From Leptospira limi (GTDB taxonomy: Bacteria > Spirochaetota > Leptospiria > Leptospirales > Leptospiraceae): DNA of 64,000 nucleotides. The DNA lies in the NCBI RefSeq assembly GCF_026151395.1, contig NZ_JAMQPV010000004.1, positions 186,001 to 250,000 on the forward strand, read 5' to 3'. Of this stretch, positions 10,331-17,075 are shown in pieces (position 1 is the stretch's first letter; each line of letters begins with the position of its first letter). The notes beneath the pieces are model-generated. The model had not been told where the DNA came from, made no database searches, and worked only from the letters and a program-made list of their open reading frames with translations. Made by a program: the position numbers and the translations under genes.

Positions 10331-11185
10331 TTAAACATTTAACAAATCAGCAAGACCTGCTTGTAAGTCAGGAATGTGAACAAAATATGTTTCGATATCT
10401 GCATCGGTAACACCTGTTTGGCTGAGAGCAAATGGTGAAATCGGAACTGATTCTCCACCAATATCAATCCCAATCCCTGATACAACAATAAGGATACTTG
10501 CTATATGCACAACTGAAGTGAGGAGTGGGTTTACTTTGGAATTTTCAGGAGTGAGGTAGTTTGCCACAACATCCGTAAGGTCAACAGGGAAATTCCATCG
10601 TTTTAAAAGTGTTTCGGAAACTTCCATGTGTGTGTAACCGAAGTATTTTTTTTCTAATGCAGGGAATGGTTCTTGGTTGTCCTTGAGGTCTGTTTTGATT
10701 TGCATCATCACAGAACTAAAAAACTGAGCGAGGACTATTTTGCCAACACTACACAAAAGACCTGAAGTGAAGGCTAAGTCCTTATCAATTTTTAACTTTT
10801 TGTGTTGGACGATTTTACTAGAAAGTTCGGCAACAAGTAAGGAAGCAGTCCATAATTGTGCCGCTTCCAATTGGTAACTGTTTAAGTCTTGTGCAAGGAT
10901 TCCCTTTGCAGCAGTAAGGAGTACAATTTCTTTTACTGTTTTGATTCCTAATGTCATCAATGCTTCTTGGACAGTTCGAATTGGTTTGGAAGCTCGGTAA
11001 TAAGCCGAATTAGAGAGTTTGATTACATTGGCCGTAATGGCTGGGTCTTTAGATATTTCTTGCGCTAAGTCAGCAATGTTGACATCGGGTTTTTGCAATT
11101 TTTCCAATACCTTGGAAACAACCGATGAAATGGCCGGTAATTTATTTACGTCTTGTAATACTTCATCAACTTTTGATTTTAGCAT
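10331..11185 (-). CDS. HDOD-domain signalling protein
   Basis: The 284 residues consist mainly of one HDOD domain, recognised by LPAISSVVSKVLEKLQ, the DLAQEISKDPAITANVIKLS segment and NSAYYRASKPIRTVQEAL, followed by LGIKTVKEIVLL. HDOD proteins are relatives of HD phosphohydrolases that usually lack the metal ligands and act as regulatory scaffolds in chemotaxis, stress or cyclic-di-GMP signalling. No membrane segment or second domain is seen. It lies five bases downstream of cheD, which suggests a role in motility or chemotaxis signalling; that link is inferred from position. Confidence 0.88.
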   Translation of the reverse strand: MLKSKVDEVLQDVNKLPAISSVVSKVLEKLQKPDVNIADLAQEISKDPAITANVIKLSNSAYYRASKPIRTVQEALMTLGIKTVKEIVLLTAAKGILAQDLNSYQLEAAQLWTASLLVAELSSKIVQHKKLKIDKDLAFTSGLLCSVGKIVLAQFFSSVMMQIKTDLKDNQEPFPALEKKYFGYTHMEVSETLLKRWNFPVDLTDVVANYLTPENSKVNPLLTSVVHIASILIVVSGIGIDIGGESVPISPFALSQTGVTDADIETYFVHIPDLQAGLADLLNV

Positions 11186-11190
11186 ATCGC

Positions 11191-11694
11191 CTAACGCACC
11201 TTATAAAGGTATTTTTCCATACCAGCTTTTTTTAGCAAAACGCGACCGTCATCGCAGTAGAGACTGATGGTTCTTCCCTCGTTACCAGCTATATCTTCCA
11301 CAATGATTGGGATTTTTTTCTCTTCCATAAACTTTTTTACGATGAGAATGTTCTGTTCCCCAATATTTTGTAAGAATTGGGAATTGATTCCTTTGAACAT
11401 GGAAGCACCACCAAAAATTCGGCAAGAATATTGCCCAATGTTTGATCCTTCTTTTTTCATCATATCAATGAGGATTGGAAGTGCAGTTTCTCCATATTTG
11501 TGAGGAAACTTACTCATGTCTTTTCCTGTTGGATCTTTTGCGAGCATGATGTGTGAAATAGCACCAATTTTTTGGTCGGGGTCATACAAGACGATTCCAA
11601 TGCAGGAACCCAATGTAGTCCGGAGTACATCCGTATCTTTTCCGACCTTAATGTCAGCAATTCCCACATTGATGATTTTGGATTTTATAGACAT
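11191..11694 (-). CDS. cheD: Chemoreceptor glutamine deamidase CheD
   Basis: CheD deamidates specific glutamines on methyl-accepting chemotaxis proteins and in some bacteria binds CheC to tune adaptation. The 167 residues show the family core: [11 protein letters not shown] with the catalytic Cys31, AISHIML with catalytic His48, and RIFGGASMF at about 91-99. The C-terminal region [12 protein letters not shown] also fits. It starts a minus-strand operon with an HDOD gene and aroK and is divergent from the TraB-type gene 60 bases away. A chemotaxis role in a motile spirochaete is expected. Confidence 0.95.
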   Translation of the reverse strand: MSIKSKIINVGIADIKVGKDTDVLRTTLGSCIGIVLYDPDQKIGAISHIMLAKDPTGKDMSKFPHKYGETALPILIDMMKKEGSNIGQYSCRIFGGASMFKGINSQFLQNIGEQNILIVKKFMEEKKIPIIVEDIAGNEGRTISLYCDDGRVLLKKAGMEKYLYKVR

Positions 11695-11754
11695 TCTTCT
11701 TGTTTCTAGAGAGAGGAACCGTTATTTAGGTATAATAGATAGTCACTTCTCAGT

Positions 11755-12978
11755 ATGCGTTCAATCAAAAAAACTACTCCACCAAGAAAATCTGCCAAAA
11801 AAGGTTTCAAAACCAAAGAACCTTACCTATTTAAAACCATTGACAAAACAGAAGTCCATATTTTAGGAACTGCCCACATATCCAAACAAAGTGTGGAAGA
11901 AGTTGAAAAACTGATCCAAAGTATCAAACCAGATGTCATTTGTGTTGAGTTATGTGAATCACGAATGAAGTCTGTGGAAGACCCAGATTATCTTAAAAAA
12001 TTAGATATTTTTAAAGTGTTCAAAGAACGAAAGATGTGGTTATTACTTTCGAGCCTCATCCTTTCTTCGTTTCAGAAAAAAATGGGGAATCAAGACATCA
12101 AACCAGGAGATGAAATGCGCAAAGCCATCTCTCTTGGAAGATTACTCAAAAAACCGGTCCTTCCTGTTGACCGAGAAATCCAAACCACTCTCAAACGTTC
12201 GTGGGGCAATGTTGGATTTTTTTCTAAGATGTATCTCTTTAGTGCCTTACTTGCATCATTACTTGTCAAAGAAGATGTTTCTGATGAAAAAATTGAAGAA
12301 ATGAAATCGGATGATATCCTTAAAGATTTGTTCTCTCAGATTCCTAAAAAATATGAATCTATCAAAAACGTTATCATTGATGAACGGGATGTATACTTAG
12401 CTGAAAAAATCCGCGTTTCTACCTTAGACAAAAAGGTAAAAAAAGTGGTAGCTGTTGTGGGAGCAGGCCACCTCGCTGGGATCGAAAGGAATATTGATTT
12501 GCAAAATGACTTATCGGTGTTAGACGAAGTACCCAAACCAAAACTTTGGGATAGTCTGAGTCTAATCATCTACCCTGTGTTTTTTGCGGGTCTCATTGGT
12601 TATACCACTTGGAGCCAAGGGGGAGAAGCAGGTTTGGATTTGTTTTCTAAACTCATCTACATCAAAGGAGGACTTGCTGCCCTTGGAGCACTTATCGCTT
12701 GGGCTCACCCCATTTCCATTTTACTTGCTTTCATTACAGCACCCATTGGAACCTTTGTTCCCATTTTTAAGGCGGGTTGGGTGAGTGCCTTGTCTGAGTC
12801 CTATTTACGAAAACCACTCGTAGAAGATTTTGAAAGAATTGCAGAAGATTCAGAAACCTTTCAAGGGTTTTGGAAAAATAGAGTTTTGCATATTTTTTTG
12901 GTTTTTTTCCTCCCCCAATTTGGGTCCACAATTGGAACCTTTATTGTCGCAGGAAAAGGCTTGAAGAATTTATTTTAA
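11755..12978 (+). CDS. TraB/PrgY (GumN-like) family membrane protein
   Basis: The 407 residues have an N-terminal TIKI/TraB-like domain and a hydrophobic C-terminal half. Conserved motifs are ILGTAHIS at about residues 36-43, CVELCESR at about 64-71, IIDERDVYLAEKI at about 204-216 and VAVVGAGHLAGI at about 232-243. The last 150 residues form about four membrane helices. In Enterococcus, PrgY reduces pheromone activity, and related TIKI proteins are metalloproteases, but the role in spirochaetes is unknown. The first 30 residues are lysine-rich. It is transcribed alone, away from cheD. Confidence 0.85.
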   Translation: MRSIKKTTPPRKSAKKGFKTKEPYLFKTIDKTEVHILGTAHISKQSVEEVEKLIQSIKPDVICVELCESRMKSVEDPDYLKKLDIFKVFKERKMWLLLSSLILSSFQKKMGNQDIKPGDEMRKAISLGRLLKKPVLPVDREIQTTLKRSWGNVGFFSKMYLFSALLASLLVKEDVSDEKIEEMKSDDILKDLFSQIPKKYESIKNVIIDERDVYLAEKIRVSTLDKKVKKVVAVVGAGHLAGIERNIDLQNDLSVLDEVPKPKLWDSLSLIIYPVFFAGLIGYTTWSQGGEAGLDLFSKLIYIKGGLAALGALIAWAHPISILLAFITAPIGTFVPIFKAGWVSALSESYLRKPLVEDFERIAEDSETFQGFWKNRVLHIFLVFFLPQFGSTIGTFIVAGKGLKNLF

Positions 12979-13026
12979 ACTGGTAATCTGATCATAAGTT
13001 CTTCGTCTAAAGACAAGGAAACAACA

Positions 13027-13404
13027 ATGAAACGTAAGGCAAGTTTAGGGTTCATTCTGCTGTTTTTACTCTATTTAGGGTGTAAATCGTCCCTATTTGG
13101 TGTATGTTTATCACCTGAATCCTTCGTTCAGAAATCCTCACTCCCTCCTTGCCACCAAACACAAGCAGGTGAATCGAACAAAAAAGACAACTGTGATTGT
13201 CCGATTGCCTTAGAATCACTGCAATCTTCACCTGATTCGGATCTTTCTATCGGCAAACCTATGGTGACATTGGTTGTTTGGTCAGATTCCCGTGGGTCTT
13301 TTATTTCCTTATTGAAACCGAGACCAACCGAGAGTTGGATTGCTGGATCACAACACAAACTCCCTCCTCATACTCCCACTCGCACCATCCACCTTCTGAT
13401 TTGA
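13027..13404 (+). CDS. Putative lipoprotein, cysteine-containing, upstream of copper storage gene
   Basis: The start follows an AAGGA ribosome binding site seven bases upstream. A signal with lipobox LYLGC places lipidation at Cys19. The mature part is about 107 residues and contains PPCHQTQAGES and KDNCDCPIALES, so five further cysteines and several histidines are present in the whole mature protein or near them. Such short Cys/His stretches after a signal are common in small exported proteins near metal-resistance genes. The next gene, 68 bases on, encodes a 13-cysteine copper storage protein, so a copper-related envelope role is likely but inferred. No family is recognised. Confidence 0.7.
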   Translation: MKRKASLGFILLFLLYLGCKSSLFGVCLSPESFVQKSSLPPCHQTQAGESNKKDNCDCPIALESLQSSPDSDLSIGKPMVTLVVWSDSRGSFISLLKPRPTESWIAGSQHKLPPHTPTRTIHLLI

Positions 13405-13472
13405 GATAGGCACACCTTGTAATGAGGTGAACCGATTTCGAATGATTAAAATTACAACAGAAGGATAAGAAT

Positions 13473-13916
13473 ATGAATCGCAAAGAATTATTACAAAAAG
13501 CAGGAATGGCAGTTGCTGTTTCTGGAATTTTATCAACACTTTCCGCAGAAGACCATGACCATTCAGGTGCTATGCCCACAGCTGGAAAATCCAAATATGC
13601 AAAAGCGATGATGGCAGCAATCCATTGCCAACTATCTGCTGAAGTATGCCTCAGTCATTGCATCACCGAACTTGGAAAAGGTGATAAAGCGATGGCAGCA
13701 TGTGCGGCTTCCACTCGTGAAGTGATTAGCCTATGTGACTCGTTTGTGAAACTTGCAAGCCAAAGTTCATCATTTACGAAAAAACTAGCAAATTTATGTG
13801 TGGAAGTTTGTGAGGCATGTGCAAAAGAATGTGACAAACATGCCAATCACCATGCAGTTTGCAAAGAATGTAGAGACAGTTGTCTTGCTTGTGCAAAAGA
13901 ACTAAAAAAAGTTTAA
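13473..13916 (+). CDS. Exported four-helix copper storage protein (Csp1/DUF326 type)
   Basis: The 147 residues begin with a signal-like N-terminus (MNRKELLQKAGMAVAVSGIL, ending near SA at 24-25), followed by DHDHSG. Thirteen cysteines follow at 52, 59, 63, 77, 88, 109, 113, 116, 120, 130, 133, 137 and 140, mostly spaced three or four apart along helices. This matches the Csp family of four-helix bundles that hold many Cu(I) ions inside the bundle; methanotroph Csp1 also has thirteen. A periplasmic copper buffer is the likely role. A rho-independent terminator follows the gene. The assignment to Csp is strong; export by Tat or Sec is not settled. Confidence 0.88.
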   Translation: MNRKELLQKAGMAVAVSGILSTLSAEDHDHSGAMPTAGKSKYAKAMMAAIHCQLSAEVCLSHCITELGKGDKAMAACAASTREVISLCDSFVKLASQSSSFTKKLANLCVEVCEACAKECDKHANHHAVCKECRDSCLACAKELKKV

Positions 13917-13942
13917 GTTCAATTTAGAACTTTGATTTTAGG

Positions 13943-13974
13943 AGCTGTCCATCGTTTGGTGGACAGCTTTTTTT
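13943..13974 (+). terminator. Rho-independent terminator after the copper storage gene
   Basis: A nine-base stem AGCTGTCCA/TGGACAGCT with an eight-base loop is followed directly by seven T on the plus strand. It ends the lipoprotein-Csp unit just before the convergent hydrolase-like gene. Confidence 0.9.
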
Positions 13975-13979
13975 ATGGA

Positions 13980-14852
13980 TTACCGTTTGGATTTCTTTTT
14001 CGGTTTTGCCTTTGGTTTCGGAGTCTGTTTCGCTTTCTGATTTGGTTTTGTTTTTGGTGTCGGTTTCGACAACTCTTTGTTAGAAGAAGATTTCTTTTTT
14101 GCTAACGTTGCCTTATTCTTTTTATAAACAGCTGGTTCATATTTAGAAAAATCAACTTCAATTTTTTTAGGGACTGCAAATTCAGGATTTGCTTTTGGAC
14201 TTGGTGTGATATTGATATTATCTTTTGGTGTTCCTAAAAATTCACGTAAAGTTCGGATGTTTTCATTCCTGCGTACAAGATTGTAATTCCCTGGTATGTC
14301 AAACCAAAGGTCACGTCCTTGTCCAAACTCGGTACTTTCTTGAGGGGGAAAACTAAAATCTTCAATGGCAGAGAGTGGTTGGAAAAGTGGGAAAAATAAT
14401 GCGTTTTTATAATTGGTTTTCACCCAATCCGATTCAAAACCCCAATACGAAAATCTTGTATTGGTAAATCGATCAGATCCATGAAACGGAGTTCCAAGAG
14501 TAATTAATCTTTTTACTTTTCGTCTCGCTTCATCTGGTAAAATCAAAACCAATAGTCCACCAGTATTATGAGCGATCAAAGTAACTTCGTTAGGTGCTGT
14601 TAAAATTTGTTTCGCTAAGTGTTGGATTGCTTCTTCTAACGAAGTGGGGTTTCGTAAAGTAGACAAAATCCCAACTTTAAAACCCAAATTGTCTAAATTT
14701 GACTTTAGTCTTGCATAAAAAAAACGTCCGGCTCTAAACCCAGGCACAATGAGAATATTTTTATCTTTATTGTTTTCAATCGACCAATGACTAGGCAGGT
14801 AAAATGATACGAGAGCCCAAAATCGTTCCAGATATTCCATGAATCGAAACAT
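13980..14852 (-). CDS. Alpha/beta-hydrolase-like protein lacking the nucleophilic serine, with a lysine-rich tail
   Basis: Residues from about 30 to 190 resemble a lipase-like alpha/beta hydrolase: ILIVPGFRAGRFFYARL for the oxyanion strand, LIAHNTGGLLVLIL for the nucleophile elbow and LITLGTPFHGSDRF after it. The elbow normally reads GHSxGG; here the serine position is Asn in AHNTGG, so classical catalysis is not expected. The last 65 residues are a Lys/Pro/Ser tail (TPKTKPNQKAKQTPKPKAKP and similar) resembling histone H1 tails. No clear signal peptide is present. It is convergent with the copper storage gene. It may be a binding protein rather than an enzyme. Confidence 0.75.
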   Translation of the reverse strand: MFRFMEYLERFWALVSFYLPSHWSIENNKDKNILIVPGFRAGRFFYARLKSNLDNLGFKVGILSTLRNPTSLEEAIQHLAKQILTAPNEVTLIAHNTGGLLVLILPDEARRKVKRLITLGTPFHGSDRFTNTRFSYWGFESDWVKTNYKNALFFPLFQPLSAIEDFSFPPQESTEFGQGRDLWFDIPGNYNLVRRNENIRTLREFLGTPKDNINITPSPKANPEFAVPKKIEVDFSKYEPAVYKKNKATLAKKKSSSNKELSKPTPKTKPNQKAKQTPKPKAKPKKKSKR

Positions 14853-14964
14853 GAATTTGATGATTCAATCTGACACAATTCTTGTCTAGGAAAATCAATT
14901 CCAGGGGAAGAATTCCTGAATTGACCTCTAACCGTCTCCACATAGGATTGCCTTTTAGTAAGCT

Positions 14965-15330
14965 ATGTTACATTTGGTGCGCTTTTTTTTGTTCCTTTTG
15001 GTTTTGCCGTCCTATCTCTCGGCAAATCCTGGGACCTATGAGGATGCAGCCAAATTACTCCCTGAAATTTGGGAGACAAAATACCCACTTCCTTACGGAA
15101 AACTCATTAAGAAGGACCCTCTCCATCAGGGGATCCGTCAGATTTCTCGTAAAAAAGGAAAGTATTGGGTGTACAATTTCGAAGTATTTATGCCAAAGTA
15201 CGAAAGGAAAGAAACAACTCCGGTTCCAAAACTGGAAGGTCGTAATATTCATGTCTTTTTTTTCTGGAATCCGGGAATCATTGATGAACCCCACCGGATC
15301 GAATTAGGGGAACCACACGAAGGGAAATGA
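14965..15330 (+). CDS. Small secreted protein of unknown function
   Basis: The 121 residues start with a clear signal peptide (MLHLVRFFLFLLVLPSYLSA, cleavage before NPG). The mature part of about 100 residues is rich in Tyr, Trp, Lys and Pro and includes the aromatic run IHVFFFWNPG. I do not recognise a family. The stop codon is one base from the start of the UDP-glucose pyrophosphorylase gene, so the two are certainly cotranscribed and probably translationally coupled. This suggests an envelope role linked to sugar metabolism, but only by position. Confidence 0.75.
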   Translation: MLHLVRFFLFLLVLPSYLSANPGTYEDAAKLLPEIWETKYPLPYGKLIKKDPLHQGIRQISRKKGKYWVYNFEVFMPKYERKETTPVPKLEGRNIHVFFFWNPGIIDEPHRIELGEPHEGK

Positions 15331-15331
15331 A

Positions 15332-16744
15332 ATGGAGAAAGAAACCGTAGACCAACTGATCCGCGAGACAATGAAACAGGCAGGTCTTTCTAATGCGTTC
15401 ATCGCTGACTTTATTCTTAAAGTAGACGCAGTCCGTAATGGCGAAACAGGAATCGTACGTTGGGATGAGGTAGGGGATTTAGACCCAAAATCTGATGAAA
15501 TTTCCCTTGAGTCAATTCATGATTCCTATCCTCTCGATACAACACTTCTATCGAAACTTGTTGTCATCAAGTTGAATGGGGGACTCGGGACAAGTATGGG
15601 ACTCGACAAAGCAAAGTCTCTCATCCCGATCAAAGGGAATTTGTCTTTTTTATCCGTGATGGCAAAACAAATTGAATACCTTCGTAACAAGTATGGTATC
15701 GATGTTCCTTTGCTTTTTATGGATTCTTATAATACCCAAGAAGATTCTCAAAAAGAATTAAATCATAGTGGATTCAAACAATCGTTACGATCTAGTTTTT
15801 TACAACATAAGGTTCCAAGATTAGATGCAAAAACCTTTGCTCCTATCAAAACCAATGTGGAAAAGGAAAACTGGTGTCCACCTGGCCATGGTGATATTTA
15901 TTTCACAATGATGGAAGAAGGGATTTTAGATGAACTTCTCTCCAAAGGATTTGAAATTGCTTTCCTCTCCAATGGGGATAATTTGGGCGCAACAGTTGAC
16001 CCTCAAATTGTATCCTACTTACTCAAAGAAAACATCCATTTTGCAATGGAAATGACACCAAAAACTTTAGCGGATAAAAAAGGCGGAGCTATTTATCGCA
16101 AGTTAGTCGGCGCCAAAATGATTCAATACGAATTATTGGAAACGGCTCAAGTTCCAAAAGAACACGAACACGAATTTAGTGGGCTCGGAAAATTCAGAAC
16201 GTTTTCTACCAATAATCTTTGGATCAACTTACGTGCACTTAAAGAGAGATTTCAACAAGGAAACTTTTCTTTATCTCTCATCGTCAATCCAAAACAAGTG
16301 TCTGGAAAGGATGTGATCCAACTAGAAACAGCAATGGGAAGTGCTGTTGGTAATTTTTCAAAGTTTAAAGGGATTATTATTCCAAGAGATCGATTCGCAC
16401 CTGTCAAAAAAACAGAAGACTATCTGATCCGCCGTTCGGATGCCTATGTTTTAAACGAAGATTTTTCGTTAACAATGACGAAGGAACGAAAGAATAAGGG
16501 ACTCGGTGAAGTCCTTGTTTCTTTGGATGAAAAATTCTATAAAAAAATCCAACAATTTGATACATTGTTTGTCGCCTTACCATCTTTAGTTGAATGTGAA
16601 GAACTTATTGTGGAAGGTGAGATTTTATTTGATGTTCCTGTGAAAATAAAAGGAAAGGTAAAATTCCAAAACTTTTCTGGTACCCTTCAAAAGATATCGT
16701 CTCTATCACAAGCTGAGTTTGAAAACCAAATCATTTCATTATGA
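15332..16744 (+). CDS. UTP--glucose-1-phosphate uridylyltransferase, eukaryote-like UDPGP family
   Basis: The enzyme makes UDP-glucose from UTP and glucose-1-phosphate for glycan and lipopolysaccharide synthesis. The 470 residues belong to the UDPGP family found in eukaryotes and some bacteria, not to the short GalU family. The nucleotide-binding signature LNGGLGTSMGLDKAKSLIPI is at about residues 77-96. LSNGDNLGATVD at about 214-225 binds the sugar nucleotide, and a C-terminal left-handed beta-helix covers about 400-460 (VEGEILFDVPVKIKGKVKF). It sits between a small secreted protein and a small lipoprotein in one operon. Confidence 0.93.
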   Translation: MEKETVDQLIRETMKQAGLSNAFIADFILKVDAVRNGETGIVRWDEVGDLDPKSDEISLESIHDSYPLDTTLLSKLVVIKLNGGLGTSMGLDKAKSLIPIKGNLSFLSVMAKQIEYLRNKYGIDVPLLFMDSYNTQEDSQKELNHSGFKQSLRSSFLQHKVPRLDAKTFAPIKTNVEKENWCPPGHGDIYFTMMEEGILDELLSKGFEIAFLSNGDNLGATVDPQIVSYLLKENIHFAMEMTPKTLADKKGGAIYRKLVGAKMIQYELLETAQVPKEHEHEFSGLGKFRTFSTNNLWINLRALKERFQQGNFSLSLIVNPKQVSGKDVIQLETAMGSAVGNFSKFKGIIIPRDRFAPVKKTEDYLIRRSDAYVLNEDFSLTMTKERKNKGLGEVLVSLDEKFYKKIQQFDTLFVALPSLVECEELIVEGEILFDVPVKIKGKVKFQNFSGTLQKISSLSQAEFENQIISL

Positions 16745-16998
16745 GAAGATTGATTGGTTCTTTCACCATCTTATTTTTTTTGAGTTGTGGTTCGCCATTT
16801 TCATTTCGTTCTGCATGTTATGAGCGGAACAAATGTTCGACGATAGAAGGTTCGTGTTTTTTGCGGAATGATGCGTTTTATCGAGTTTCAACTGGTGCAG
16901 AAACGTATAGTAACGTGGATTTGGCGGCAATTGTGGGCAGTTGCCTCGGATTAGAAAAAGTATGTCGAAAAAACTGCGAAAGTGGGACTATTTTTTAA
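16741..16998 (+). CDS. Small cysteine-rich lipoprotein
   Basis: The start overlaps the pyrophosphorylase stop by four bases (ATGA). The N-terminus MRRLIGSFTILFFLSC has a spirochaetal lipobox with Cys16. The mature protein of about 70 residues has six further cysteines (SACYERNKCS, GSCFL, GSCLGLEKVCRKNCE), suggesting disulfides in the periplasm or at the surface. I recognise no family. It is the last gene of the operon and is followed by a strong terminator. Confidence 0.75.
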   Translation: MRRLIGSFTILFFLSCGSPFSFRSACYERNKCSTIEGSCFLRNDAFYRVSTGAETYSNVDLAAIVGSCLGLEKVCRKNCESGTIF

Positions 16999-17036
16999 AC
17001 TCAATAATCAATTCATATGTATAGGTGAATTTGGAT

Positions 17037-17075
17037 CCAATTATCATTCACGAATGAATGATAATTGGCTTTTTT
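17037..17075 (+). terminator. Rho-independent terminator of the UDP-glucose operon
   Basis: A 13-base perfect stem (17037-17049 with 17056-17068) and a six-base loop are followed by a T-run on the plus strand. The hairpin covers the last codons and stop of the convergent papain-like gene, so coding and terminator functions share the same bases. Confidence 0.9.
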
